Assembly (NCBI RefSeq): GCF_041154745.1
Contig: NZ_AP031573.1
Span: 5,022,001-5,086,000 of the forward strand
Origin: Flavobacterium sp. CFS9
GTDB taxonomy: Bacteria; Bacteroidota; Bacteroidia; Flavobacteriales; Flavobacteriaceae
Direction: 5' to 3'
Length of the DNA stretch: 64,000 bases
A program made the position numbers and the translations under genes. Below the pieces are notes generated by a model. That model saw only the letters and a program-made list of their open reading frames with translations. It did no database searches and was not told where the DNA came from. The number at the start of each line of letters is the position of its first letter. The first letter of the stretch is position 1. This document shows, in pieces, positions 25,741-35,136 of this stretch.

Positions 25741-28159
25741 TTTTTACCAACTGGCAGAACAAGTTAACTACAAATCCCTGCTGAACTGCTATTGCAGAGA
25801 ATTTAGCAACTGGATCCAATACGAAGGTGTCCCGAAATACGATCCTGCTTTGGCCGAATTTATGAAAACGATCGATCATAGCTCTTTTCTTAAATTTGAT
25901 TTCAGTGTTATTGGTCAGGAAGTTTTCGCTCCATTGGTTTATTTTTCTCAAAGTGGCGTACATGCATACGGATTTCCGGTGGTGTCACGCACTATTGCAA
26001 CGGACGAGTTCAGAGAAATAAATCCAATCGAATTTACGGAACTTGTTGCGGCTTATTCTAAAACAGAGAGCCCTGATATTGATCCTGTTCCTACGCAAAA
26101 ACGCATGCAAAACAGTATCGAGAATCTGGCGCTTTATCTGGAACATTACAAAAACAGTGATCGTACAGCCAACAATCCGGAACAGTCCTTTATAGCTTCT
26201 GAACAATCTTTGATCCTGGGACATACCGTACATCCGCTGCCAAAAAGCAGAGAAGGATTTACAAAGGACGAATTGGTTCAATATTCTCCTGAAACCCAAG
26301 GACAATTCCCGCTACACTATTTCCTGATTCACCCTGAAAATGTGATTGAAAAAAGTGCTGAAGACTATTTGATCACTGATTATCTGAGAAAAGAAGTTTC
26401 GCAATTTGCTGATAAAAATGCCAAAGAATTACTGGATTTCTATTCGCAATACAAAATAGTACCGGTTCACCCTTGGGAAGCAACTTATTTATTGGAGCAA
26501 AAAGAAGTTAAAGAAATGCAGTCTAAACAGCTTCTTTTCAGTTTGGGGCAATTTGGACCTTCTTATGCAGCGACCTCATCTGTTCGTACCGTTTACAATG
26601 CCGACAGTGAATGGATGTATAAATTCTCTTTGCATGTAAAAATCACTAATTCCTTCCGCGTCAATTACCTGCACGAACTGAATCGCGGTTATGATGCCGC
26701 ACAGCTGATGAAAACAGATTGGGGAAAAGGCATTCAAAAAGATTACCCACAAATTCAGCTTATTACTGATCCGGCTTTCATTACAGTGGTTTATGAAGAT
26801 CAAATTATTGACGGTTTCAGCACCAGTATTCGTGAAAACCCTTTTCATGGAGCCAACGCCAATAAAAATGTAACGCTAGTTGCTTCTTTGACACAGGATA
26901 ACATTTTGACAGAGCAGCCAAGAATCGTAACGCTGATCGAAGAATCGGCCAAAAGACAAGATTTGACCGTAGTGGACACTGCTATTGCATGGTTCAAACA
27001 ATACCTGAATATCAGCCTTACGCCTTTAATTGGCATCTTTAACAAATACGGATTTGGATCAGAATTTCACCAACAGAATGTAATGGTTGAATTTGATGAA
27101 AATCTTTTGCCTTCCAAATTCTATTTCAGAGACAATCAGGGGTACTTTTTCCGTCAGGGACAAGTGGAAGAACTGGAGCGTTTGATTCCGGAATTTGGTA
27201 AAGACAGCCGTTCTTTTATTGCCGAAAAAAGAATCATTGATTTCTGGGGCTATTATTTCTTAATCAATCACTTGCTTGGAATTGTGAGCGCTTTGGGTAA
27301 AAACAAATTGGCTGACGAAGATACACTGCTTGACCTGATTTACGAAGCGATCAAAAAAGAGGGAGAATCGGATGTAACCGGTTTAGTTTCTCATTTTACC
27401 GAAAGTGTCAAACTAATCGTAAAAGGGAATTTACTAACCAGTTTAAACAATATGGATGAAGCCAGTGCGCCAAGAACTAATCCGGCGGTGTACAAAACTT
27501 TTCCTAATCCTTTAAACCGACACTATTTCTCTAAAAAACTAATCCAGCCAAAAACAGGTACTACTGTTTTCAGCCGTTATTTCGAGAAAGAAAATGTAAC
27601 GATTACTCTGCGTCCGGTAGATGTCGACAAAGATTTGGAGATGCTTCACGAGTGGTTTCACCGCGAACATGCTTTGAAAATCTGGCAAATGAACTGGCCA
27701 ATTCGTGATTTGGAGGTATTTTACCGCACATTACTTCCTGGTGGTCATTCGCACAGTTACATTGGAGAAGCCAATGGGGTACCAACTTTTAATATCGAAG
27801 TGTATTGGGCAAGTCGTGACATTGTGGGTGAATACTACGATGTACTCCCATCTGATTACGGAACGCACCAGTTTATCGCACCAACTGATCCGAAACTGAA
27901 ATACGGTTCTCCGGCAACACAATCTATGATGGATTTTGTATTGAGCGAAGCCAAAGTAGGCAAAATGGTAGGTGAAGGTTCTGTTGATTCTATCGCTTCG
28001 ATGATGAACAAAGCTCACGTTGGATTTAAAATTCAAAAAGTAATCGAAATGCCTCATAAAAAAGCCAATCTGAACTTTTGTTACAGAGAATGGTACTGGG
28101 CAAAATTCCCGGCTGCTGAAGAGTTTCAAAAAAATAGGGTTTCAGCCTCACAAGTTTAA
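25718..28159 (+). CDS. NIS synthetase (IucA/IucC) fused to GNAT N-acyltransferase
   Basis: 813 residues. The N-terminal ~600 residues are an IucA/IucC-type synthetase (HTVHPLPKSREGF, VPVHPWEATYLL, SSVRTVYN, and KLSLHVKITNS-like KFSLHVKITNSFR). The C-terminal ~190 residues are an IucB/AlcB-type GNAT acyltransferase (ITLRPVDVDKDLEMLHEWF, GEYYDVLPSDYGTHQFI, MMNKAHVGFKIQKVIEMPHKKANL). The synthetase condenses a carboxylate with an amine or hydroxylamine. The GNAT part acylates the N-hydroxy-diamine. Together with the decarboxylase and monooxygenase this gives the full hydroxamate route. The start at 25718 overlaps the decarboxylase end. Confidence 0.9.
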   Translation: MNTTDSTNFYQLAEQVNYKSLLNCYCREFSNWIQYEGVPKYDPALAEFMKTIDHSSFLKFDFSVIGQEVFAPLVYFSQSGVHAYGFPVVSRTIATDEFREINPIEFTELVAAYSKTESPDIDPVPTQKRMQNSIENLALYLEHYKNSDRTANNPEQSFIASEQSLILGHTVHPLPKSREGFTKDELVQYSPETQGQFPLHYFLIHPENVIEKSAEDYLITDYLRKEVSQFADKNAKELLDFYSQYKIVPVHPWEATYLLEQKEVKEMQSKQLLFSLGQFGPSYAATSSVRTVYNADSEWMYKFSLHVKITNSFRVNYLHELNRGYDAAQLMKTDWGKGIQKDYPQIQLITDPAFITVVYEDQIIDGFSTSIRENPFHGANANKNVTLVASLTQDNILTEQPRIVTLIEESAKRQDLTVVDTAIAWFKQYLNISLTPLIGIFNKYGFGSEFHQQNVMVEFDENLLPSKFYFRDNQGYFFRQGQVEELERLIPEFGKDSRSFIAEKRIIDFWGYYFLINHLLGIVSALGKNKLADEDTLLDLIYEAIKKEGESDVTGLVSHFTESVKLIVKGNLLTSLNNMDEASAPRTNPAVYKTFPNPLNRHYFSKKLIQPKTGTTVFSRYFEKENVTITLRPVDVDKDLEMLHEWFHREHALKIWQMNWPIRDLEVFYRTLLPGGHSHSYIGEANGVPTFNIEVYWASRDIVGEYYDVLPSDYGTHQFIAPTDPKLKYGSPATQSMMDFVLSEAKVGKMVGEGSVDSIASMMNKAHVGFKIQKVIEMPHKKANLNFCYREWYWAKFPAAEEFQKNRVSASQV

Positions 28160-28176
28160 TTGATAAAATAACCACA

Positions 28177-29529
28177 ATGAATACAGAAAAAATATATTCG
28201 GTAATCGGAATTGGAATTGGTCCTTTCAACCTTGGACTTGCCGCACTTATCGAACCCATTGAAGATTTATCAGCACTGTTTTTTGATCAGTCAGAAGGCT
28301 TTGACTGGCATCCGGGTTTAATGTTAAACAATGCTACACTGCAGGTTCCGTTCCTAGCCGATTTGGTTACCATGGCTGATCCGACGAATAAATACAGCTT
28401 CTTAAATTATATCAAACAGAGCGGACGTGCTTATAAATTTTACATCCGTGAAAATTTCTTTATCTACAGAAGAGAATACAATGAATATTGCAAATGGGCA
28501 GCTGCTCAATTAACCAACCTTAGATTTTCGCACAAGGTAATTTCAATTGACCCTGTTGACGATGTGTACAAAGTTACGGTGATCAATACTCAGACGTGTG
28601 TTACTTCTGTTTATTATACGCATAAAATAGTTTTAGGGACTGGAACTTCACCACATGTACCTGATTTTATTGACACTGAAGCCCTTCCAAATGTGATTCA
28701 TGCCTCTCAATATTTGTATTTCAAACCTCAGATTCAGAAAAATGCGTCGGTAACAATCATTGGTTCGGGACAAAGTGCCGCCGAGGTATTCCGTGATCTT
28801 TTACCGGAAACGGAAGACGGATTGCAATTGAAATGGTTTACACGTTCGTCGCACTTCTTCCCTCTTGACAATAAATCTAAGCTGACTTTGGAGCTGACTT
28901 CTCCGGAATACGTAGATCATTTTCACAGTCTTTCGGCACAAAAAAGAAAACAGCTTTTAGACAGTCAGCATGGGTTATACAAAGGGATTGATCACGAATT
29001 GATTAACGAGATTTTCGACAGCTTGTACGAGATGAGCTTAGAAGATACGCCGCTGAATGTAGAATTACGCTCGAACATGCGTCTGACTTCGGTAAAAGAA
29101 GACACAGATGGCTCACATTTACTAGATTTTGTGCAGACAGAACTGGAGCTGCCTTTCGAAGACCAAACCGATTATGTGATTCTGGCAACGGGTTACAAAT
29201 ACAAAGAACCTGCTATTCTTTCAGGAATTCAGGACAAAATTGGCCGACTGGAAAATGGCTTGTTCAAAGTGCATCGTAATTATACTATTGACAAAAACGG
29301 TACAGATATTTTTGTTCAGAATGCTGAATTACATACGCATGGACTTTCGACTCCGGACTTGGGAATGGGTGCTTATCGAAATTCGTACATCATTAACCAA
29401 ATCGCTAATCGTGAAGTGTATAAGGTTGAAAAACGTATTGCTTTTCAACAATTCGGAGTACAAAGAGCCACTTCTGAATTTTCATCAGCGAATGTTTTGG
29501 AATTAGTAAATGAACCCTTAAACAATTAG
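28177..29529 (+). CDS. Lysine/ornithine/cadaverine N-monooxygenase (IucD/SidA family)
   Basis: 450 residues, usual for the family. FAD-binding GIGIGPFNLGLAALIE at the N-terminus, substrate region NNATLQVPFLADLVTMADPT and SFLNYIKQSGRAYKFY, NADPH-binding IIGSGQSAAEVFRDLLP, and the C-terminal ATGYKYKEPAIL. It N-hydroxylates the diamine before acylation. It starts 17 bp after the synthetase-GNAT fusion in the siderophore operon. Cadaverine is the likely substrate given the decarboxylase, but this is inference. Confidence 0.92.
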   Translation: MNTEKIYSVIGIGIGPFNLGLAALIEPIEDLSALFFDQSEGFDWHPGLMLNNATLQVPFLADLVTMADPTNKYSFLNYIKQSGRAYKFYIRENFFIYRREYNEYCKWAAAQLTNLRFSHKVISIDPVDDVYKVTVINTQTCVTSVYYTHKIVLGTGTSPHVPDFIDTEALPNVIHASQYLYFKPQIQKNASVTIIGSGQSAAEVFRDLLPETEDGLQLKWFTRSSHFFPLDNKSKLTLELTSPEYVDHFHSLSAQKRKQLLDSQHGLYKGIDHELINEIFDSLYEMSLEDTPLNVELRSNMRLTSVKEDTDGSHLLDFVQTELELPFEDQTDYVILATGYKYKEPAILSGIQDKIGRLENGLFKVHRNYTIDKNGTDIFVQNAELHTHGLSTPDLGMGAYRNSYIINQIANREVYKVEKRIAFQQFGVQRATSEFSSANVLELVNEPLNN

Positions 29530-29561
29530 ATCATAAGCTGTTTGGTGTAAATAAAAAAATC

Positions 29562-29706
29562 AACACATAGAAACATAGAATTTAAATGTTGAATAAGGAG
29601 GCTCGAAAAGAAACTCATTTCTTTCTTCTCATAGCTATGTACTTTAATGAAAAATGAAACGTCTTTTATTTTTCCGCAAGCTATGTTATTCATGTCTCTA
29701 TGTGTT
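29562..29706. repeat. Palindromic intergenic element with AACACATAG ends
   Basis: AACACATAGAAACATAG at the left (29562-29578) is inverted at the right as CTATG...CTCTATGTGTT (to 29706). The 145-bp element sits inside the siderophore operon, between the monooxygenase and the second synthetase, with no coding potential. Confidence 0.65.
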
Positions 29707-29753
29707 AAAAAAAATACCCCCTATTGACAGGTCTTACTAAAAATCAACTAAAA

Positions 29754-31586
29754 ATGATAACCCCAGAAAATACCTTTAAAGACGCTCAGCACCTCAACGC
29801 CGATATTTGGAATCAGGCCAATCGAAACTTACTGGCCAAAAGTATTTCGGAATTGATGCGTGAAGATGTCGCAAACCCTCAAATAACAGCTAAAGATGAG
29901 GATGGTCTTACCCACTTCAGATTAGAAACTGACACAGAGAGTATTTACTATACTTTTTCGGCTTATCCGAGGTTTTTGAACTATTGGCATATTGTTAAAG
30001 ACAGCCTTTGTAAAGTGGAACATGAAGTAAAATTAGATCATATCGATGTACCGAATTTCTTTATCGAACTTCAGGAAACCTTTGGTATCAACTCTTTTAC
30101 CTTAGCCCATTATATCGAAGAATTACTTCATACCTTATATGCTGATGCTTACATTCAGTCGAACCGTCGTGTGCCTGCAGCTGAATTAGCTGATGCTGAT
30201 TTTCAAACCATCGAACACAGTCTGGACGGTCACCCGTGGGTAATTGTCAACAAAGGCCGTATTGGTTTTGATTCGGAAGATTATACAAAATACAATCCGG
30301 AGTCTGACCAAAGAACACGTTTGATTTGGATTGCAGCCCATAAAAACAGAGCTAATCTGCGTTTACAGACCGATGTAAACGATCAGGATTTTTATGAAAA
30401 TGAAATTGGTAAAGAGAAGCTGGATGCCTTTAGAAACAAGTTAGCGGCATTGCATGTAGAGCCGTATGAATATGTTTTTATTCCGGTACATGTATGGCAA
30501 TGGCAAAATAAACTTGTGATGCAGTTTTCGAATGATATTGCCTCCAAGCATCTTATTCCCTTAGAGTTAACAGAAGACATCTACAGCCCTCAACAAAGTA
30601 TTCGTACTTTTTTCAACGAAAGTGCTCCTCATAAACATTATGTAAAAACATCAATGTCTATTTTAAACACCAGTCATGTCAGAGGTTTGTCTCCAAAACA
30701 ATTATTGATAGCTCCTCGTTTGACGGAGTATCTGAAAAATGTTCTTAAAAAGGACGAGCATTTACAAAAAATGGGAGTTGTACTTTTAGGCGAAGTCGTT
30801 TCGGTTACTTATGCTCACCCGAGTTATAGTAAAATTGACAATCCTCCTTATCAGTACAATGAATATCTGGGTGCTATGTGGCGCGAAAGCCCTATAAATT
30901 CCCTTAGAGAAGGAGAGAATTTGATGACGATGGCGGCATTATTATATGTAGACAATACCGGAAAAAGTCTTATACAGGAGCTTATAGAAAAATCAGGTCT
31001 TTCTACAGAACAATGGCTTAAAGCTTATATGACTGCGTATCTTAAACCTGTGCTTCAGATTTATTACCAGCATTCGCTATCTATTGATCCACACGGACAA
31101 AATGTAATTCTGATTTTAAAAGATTATGTGCCAACCCGTATTGCTTTGCAGGACTTTGTGGGAGATATTTTAATTAATGAAGAAGCGAAGAAAAAACTGC
31201 CGCAGGAATTTATTGATAACTTGTTTAATGCCTCTCCAAATCCTGAAAATGCACCATTAACGATACTTATCGCCATTTTTGATGCCTTCTTCAGATATCT
31301 GAGTCACGTTATGATTACAAACGCTAACTATACAGAAAAAGAATTCTGGAATTGTGTTTACGATATTATCACCGAATATCAGGCAGAACATCCTGAGCTT
31401 CAGGAAATATTCGACAAATACAATATGTTTATACCTGAATTCAAACGTCTTATTTTCAATAGCCGACGTTTGTACAATGGTTATGAAGAAACAGCCGGAT
31501 TTCCACACATGAAAAAAAGTGGCTTTGTACCGAATCCGTTATATCAGTTAATCAATGAAGAAGTAGCAACAGTAAAAGAAAACTAA
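29754..31586 (+). CDS. NIS siderophore synthetase (IucA/IucC, DesD-like)
   Basis: About 610 residues from ATG 29754. An in-frame TTG at 29724 is possible, but the ATG follows an A-rich leader (CAACTAAAA), the usual Bacteroidota context, and MITPENTFKDAQHL fits the family start. Motifs: EHSLDGHPWVIVNKGRIGF, VFIPVHVWQWQNKL, SIRTFFNESAPHKHYVKTSMSIL, and the catalytic-region SIDPHGQNVILILKD. NIS synthetases adenylate a carboxylate and couple it to hydroxamate-amine units. This is the second synthetase of the cluster, probably the oligomerising or macrocyclising one. Confidence 0.9.
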   Translation: MITPENTFKDAQHLNADIWNQANRNLLAKSISELMREDVANPQITAKDEDGLTHFRLETDTESIYYTFSAYPRFLNYWHIVKDSLCKVEHEVKLDHIDVPNFFIELQETFGINSFTLAHYIEELLHTLYADAYIQSNRRVPAAELADADFQTIEHSLDGHPWVIVNKGRIGFDSEDYTKYNPESDQRTRLIWIAAHKNRANLRLQTDVNDQDFYENEIGKEKLDAFRNKLAALHVEPYEYVFIPVHVWQWQNKLVMQFSNDIASKHLIPLELTEDIYSPQQSIRTFFNESAPHKHYVKTSMSILNTSHVRGLSPKQLLIAPRLTEYLKNVLKKDEHLQKMGVVLLGEVVSVTYAHPSYSKIDNPPYQYNEYLGAMWRESPINSLREGENLMTMAALLYVDNTGKSLIQELIEKSGLSTEQWLKAYMTAYLKPVLQIYYQHSLSIDPHGQNVILILKDYVPTRIALQDFVGDILINEEAKKKLPQEFIDNLFNASPNPENAPLTILIAIFDAFFRYLSHVMITNANYTEKEFWNCVYDIITEYQAEHPELQEIFDKYNMFIPEFKRLIFNSRRLYNGYEETAGFPHMKKSGFVPNPLYQLINEEVATVKEN

Positions 31587-32992
31587 TGAAAGAAGCCCTT
31601 TTAAAAACACGCTCCTTCTTTGGTCTCTTAAGGCGTTCTCTTGCCGGAAGCGAAAAGAACTTCACTTCGGGCAGTATTAACAAAACCATTCTTTTACTGT
31701 CAGTTCCGATGGTGGTAGAGCTTCTGATGGAATCCCTATTTGTATGTTCCAATCTGTTCTTTGTCAGCCGACTGGGTACAAATGCAATTTCAATCGCAGG
31801 AGCGACCACTACTTTCATTACTTTTTGTTATTCAGTTTCCATTGGTTTGGGGATTGCGGCTTCAGCGATGATTTCCAGAAGAATTGGCGAGAAAAAATTC
31901 AAAGCAGCTGGTCAGACCACCATGCAGGTGATTTATGCTACAGTGCCCATTGCCGCACTGATTAGTATTGTCTGTACGATTTGGACCACTGATATTATGA
32001 GTGCCATGGGACTTTCTGATGCTATGGTGGCGGAAGGAAGAACTTACGGAATTGTCATGTTTGCTTCCAGCGGATTTTTAATTCTCCGAATAGTCGTAAA
32101 TGGAATCTTTAGAGGTGTTGGAGATGCTTCGACAGCTATGAGAATACTTTGGCTTTCCAATGCGTTGAACATTGTGTTATGCCCTGTATTTATTTATGGC
32201 TGGGGTCCCATTCCGGCTTACGGACTGTTGGGAGTTGGACTGGCGACTTTAATTGCAAGAGTAATTGGAGTACTGTATCAGGCCTGGTATCTGATCAATG
32301 GTAAAACCCTGTTGAAAATTGGTTGGGCACAAATGGTCTTCAATCTTGCTATTTTCAAAAGAGTACTGAAACTGGCTTTTGGTGGTACCGTACAATTTAT
32401 CATTCCTGCATCCAGCTGGGTGTTCATGATCAAAATTATGTCACATTTTGGAGAAAATGCCCTTGCAGGTTACATTCTGGCGCAAAGAGTTACTTCGATC
32501 GCTACGATGCCGGCCTGGGGTCTTGGAAACGCAGCAGGAATTCTAACCGGACAAAATCTGGGAGCCAAACAGCCTGATCGTGCCGAAAAATCGGTTTGGA
32601 GAGCCGGAATGTTAAACATGGGATTTCTGGTTTTAATTGGAATTTGCTGGATATTCCTTGCGGTTCCGGTCATAAAAATCTTTACTGATATTCCCGAGGT
32701 GATCTCTTTTAGTACCATGTACATTCATCTTATTTCGATTGCCTACATATTATTAGGCTACACGATGGTGATTTCAAGAGCCCTCAATGCGGCCGGTGAA
32801 GTAAAAGTAGTGACCTGGCTTTACATCCTGATGTTCTATGTCATACAAATTCCGCTTGCTTATGCCTTGGGAATTTCTTTTGACTTAGGATCCAATGGTG
32901 TTTTTACGGCCATCCTGGTTTCGGAAATTATATTGGCTGTGGCCTGTATTGTCGTCTTCCGAAAAGGAAAATGGAAACATACAAAGGTTTAA
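31586..32992 (+). CDS. MATE-family transporter, probable siderophore exporter
   Basis: 468 residues, about 12 hydrophobic helices in two homologous halves (SINKTILLLSVPMVVELLMES; then FGGTVQFIIPASSWVFMI). Typical MATE elements such as ISRRIGEKKFKAAGQTT and LTGQNLGAKQPDRAE are present. It overlaps the NIS synthetase stop by one base (TAATG) and so is translated with it. Export of the completed siderophore is the natural role by context; multidrug or flavin export remains possible. Confidence 0.85.
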   Translation: MKEALLKTRSFFGLLRRSLAGSEKNFTSGSINKTILLLSVPMVVELLMESLFVCSNLFFVSRLGTNAISIAGATTTFITFCYSVSIGLGIAASAMISRRIGEKKFKAAGQTTMQVIYATVPIAALISIVCTIWTTDIMSAMGLSDAMVAEGRTYGIVMFASSGFLILRIVVNGIFRGVGDASTAMRILWLSNALNIVLCPVFIYGWGPIPAYGLLGVGLATLIARVIGVLYQAWYLINGKTLLKIGWAQMVFNLAIFKRVLKLAFGGTVQFIIPASSWVFMIKIMSHFGENALAGYILAQRVTSIATMPAWGLGNAAGILTGQNLGAKQPDRAEKSVWRAGMLNMGFLVLIGICWIFLAVPVIKIFTDIPEVISFSTMYIHLISIAYILLGYTMVISRALNAAGEVKVVTWLYILMFYVIQIPLAYALGISFDLGSNGVFTAILVSEIILAVACIVVFRKGKWKHTKV

Positions 32993-33007
32993 AACTGCAC
33001 CGGTTCA

Positions 33008-33172
33008 AATATGTCACCCCGATGGGGTTTATTGAAACGATTTTACCAATTCCTATAAATATTTTGCCTCGATGAAGCTTAGCATTTATAAAAAGCTCCA
33101 AAAGAGCATCATATTTATAGAATTTATAACGCATTTTTTGCAAAAGCTCGGAAGGAGCGTCATATCTATTGC
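33008..33172. repeat. Dispersed mini-hairpin repeat cluster, GCTCC..GGAGC type
   Basis: Three small palindromes follow each other: ACCCCGATGGGGT (33016-33028), GCTCCAAAAGAGC (33095-33107) and GCTCGGAAGGAGC (33146-33158). The last two are each followed by a CATAT-TATA(T)-type tail. Similar modules are common between genes in Flavobacterium. The cluster separates the MATE gene from the acyl carrier protein gene. Confidence 0.55.
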
Positions 33173-33239
33173 ATATGAATTACATAACAAAACATTACAC
33201 AATAAATAAAATATCAATTTAATATTAAATAATAAAACA

Positions 33240-33482
33240 ATGAGTACAATAGAACAATTACACGGAGTATTTGCAAGAGCTTTTGAAATTCCAGTTGAAT
33301 CAGTAAACGACGGACTGGAATATCAGGCTATAGCCGAATGGGATTCGATGAGCCATTTGGTGTTAGTAGAAGAATTGGAAAGTACCTATAAAATCTCAAT
33401 CGAAATGGAAGACATTCTGGAGATGGGAAGTGTAGCAAAAATTAAAGACATTCTTAAAAAATACGGATTTGAAATCAATTAG
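33240..33482 (+). CDS. Acyl carrier protein
   Basis: 80 residues. A four-helix ACP fold is expected, with the phosphopantetheine-accepting S36 in EWDSMSHLVLVEELE. It is acidic. It lies 17 bp before an AMP-dependent ligase and after the siderophore operon, from which it is separated by a repeat element of 247 bp. Discrete ACPs next to a ligase usually carry an activated acid for transfer to a specialised metabolite; the identity of the acid is unknown. Confidence 0.88.
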   Translation: MSTIEQLHGVFARAFEIPVESVNDGLEYQAIAEWDSMSHLVLVEELESTYKISIEMEDILEMGSVAKIKDILKKYGFEIN

Positions 33483-33499
33483 AATAGACCACTAAACTT

Positions 33500-34888
33500 A
33501 TGGAACTATACGATTTAATCAGAAAAAACGAAAAGCTGACTTTTACCGATGCCAGTACAGGGATTTCAAAATCTATTGCAGATATGGATCAGTCACTGGA
33601 AATCGAAGACATCCGTTCAGTTGTTTTTATTTACAATGACAATCAGTTACCGGCTATTGAAACGCTTCTGAATTTTTACCAGAGCAGATTTACAATTGCT
33701 TTGCTGGGAATGAGTTTGCTTGAAAATTTCAAGGAAAATCTGGAACAGAAGTATACGCCTTATTATATCTACGACCCTACACGAACTGAAATAGAAGGTT
33801 ATACGCCAGTAAATGCATCAGAAACGATAGTATTGTTTAAACGAAACGTAAATTTAATTTACCCGATACATGCCAAAATAAAACTTTTGCTAAGTACTTC
33901 CGGAACTACAGGATCGCCAAAATTTGTCAGGCTTTCTGATGAAAACCTGGTACACAATGCAAAATCGATTATGGAGTATATGCCTATCCGACCGGATGAT
34001 GTAGTACCTTTAAATGTACCGATCAATTTTGTGTATGGCTTGTCGATTTTTACCACCAATTGTATCAAAGCCAGTCAGATTGTTTGTACGGATAAAGATG
34101 CTTTTCAAAAAGAATTCTGGGCCGATTTCAAAAACTACGGATACTCTACCTTAGGTGGAGTTCCGTACTTCTATGAGATTCTGTACAGTATTGGATTTTT
34201 CAAAAAAGACCATCCTTCTTTACGTTACCTGACCCATACAGGCGGAATGCTGAATCATAAACTGATCGAAGCCATTTCAGATTTTAGTGAAAAATTCGGC
34301 AAGCAATTCTTTGCACAATATGGTCAAACAGAAGCTTCGGGCCGTATGGCCTATCTGCCTCCGAAAGATCTGCTGCGAAAAGGAACTTCTATCGGGTTAC
34401 CCGTTAAAAATGGACGTTTTGAGATTGATAACGAAACAGAGGAACTGATTTATATTGGTCCCAATGTTTATGGCGGTTATGCCAATGTGAGAGCTGATCT
34501 TCAGTTTTACGAGGAACAGGAAAGACTCCACACCGGAGACAAGGCCCGCCAAGATGAGGAAGGTTACTACTATATTGTAGGCCGAATCAAACGAATCGTG
34601 AAATTGTTCGGAGTACGTCTCAATCTTGACGAAACTGAATTGTTGCTGAAAGATGCATTAGGTGGACAAACGTTTATCTGTATCGGAATAAACGATAAAC
34701 ATCTGGCCGTCATGTACACCGACGAAAATCTCAACAAAGAATTGATTCTGAAAGTGCTAAAAGCCAAACTAAATCTTCACGCCAGTTCTTTAAAAGTGAT
34801 GCATATTGAAGACGTTCCGCTTACACCAAACGGAAAAGTAAACTATCCTTTACTTAAGGAGTCGCTGGAATTAGAGGGGGCTTTGTAA
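33500..34888 (+). CDS. AMP-dependent acyl ligase/adenylation enzyme
   Basis: 462 residues, short for the family. Core motifs are LLSTSGTTGSPKFVRLS (P-loop), FAQYGQTEASGRM, LHTGDKARQDEEGYYYIVGR, and the C-terminal catalytic lysine region LTPNGKVNYPLL. It is likely to adenylate a carboxylic acid and load it on the ACP encoded just upstream (17 bp). Placement between the siderophore operon and its receptor suggests that it supplies an acyl group to the siderophore. An unrelated small-molecule pathway is the alternative. Confidence 0.85.
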   Translation: MELYDLIRKNEKLTFTDASTGISKSIADMDQSLEIEDIRSVVFIYNDNQLPAIETLLNFYQSRFTIALLGMSLLENFKENLEQKYTPYYIYDPTRTEIEGYTPVNASETIVLFKRNVNLIYPIHAKIKLLLSTSGTTGSPKFVRLSDENLVHNAKSIMEYMPIRPDDVVPLNVPINFVYGLSIFTTNCIKASQIVCTDKDAFQKEFWADFKNYGYSTLGGVPYFYEILYSIGFFKKDHPSLRYLTHTGGMLNHKLIEAISDFSEKFGKQFFAQYGQTEASGRMAYLPPKDLLRKGTSIGLPVKNGRFEIDNETEELIYIGPNVYGGYANVRADLQFYEEQERLHTGDKARQDEEGYYYIVGRIKRIVKLFGVRLNLDETELLLKDALGGQTFICIGINDKHLAVMYTDENLNKELILKVLKAKLNLHASSLKVMHIEDVPLTPNGKVNYPLLKESLELEGAL

Positions 34889-34894
34889 GTTCTC

Positions 34895-35058
34895 AGTCGC
34901 AGTATCAAGTATTAGTGTTCACTGATTACTGAGACTGTATACTGTAAATTGCAACTTTTTAAATCCTTCAAAACAAAGTCACAGTATCCAGTTTTAGCGT
35001 TTACTGATTACTGAGACTGTATACTGTAAACTGCGACTTTTTAAATCCTTCAAAACAA
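34895..35058. repeat. Tandem 82-bp duplication with heptad periodicity
   Basis: Two adjacent 82-bp copies (34895-34976 and 34977-35058) differ at several scattered bases. Each starts AGTCGCAGT or AGTCACAGT and has an inverted match near its end (AACTGCGACT in copy 2). Internally the sequence repeats with a 7-nt step (ACTGATT, ACTGAGA, CTGTATA, CTGTAAA). It starts 6 nt after the ligase stop codon. Confidence 0.8.
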
Positions 35059-35059
35059 A

Positions 35060-35100
35060 AAAAGGCTCCTGACAAAACTGCGTCAGGAACCTTTTAAATA
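35060..35100 (-). terminator. Terminator of the TonB receptor gene
   Basis: On the minus strand AAAAGGTTCCTGAC (from 35095) pairs with GTCAGGAGCCTTTT (to 35060) through one G-U pair and runs into T7. On the plus strand the same site has a C-A mismatch and a poor T-run, so it mainly serves the minus-strand receptor. Confidence 0.85.
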
Positions 35101-35136
35101 AAAAAAACAAAATAATACTATTTGAAAAGGGATCTC

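Noticed and set aside
27731..28129. Minus-strand ORF of 132 codons inside the IucA/C-GNAT gene
   Set aside because: Antisense shadow; the GNAT frame is clearly the coding one.
29724..29753. TTG start ten codons upstream for the second NIS synthetase
   Set aside because: The ATG at 29754 has the usual A-rich leader and matches the expected protein start; the TTG extension adds no conserved residues.
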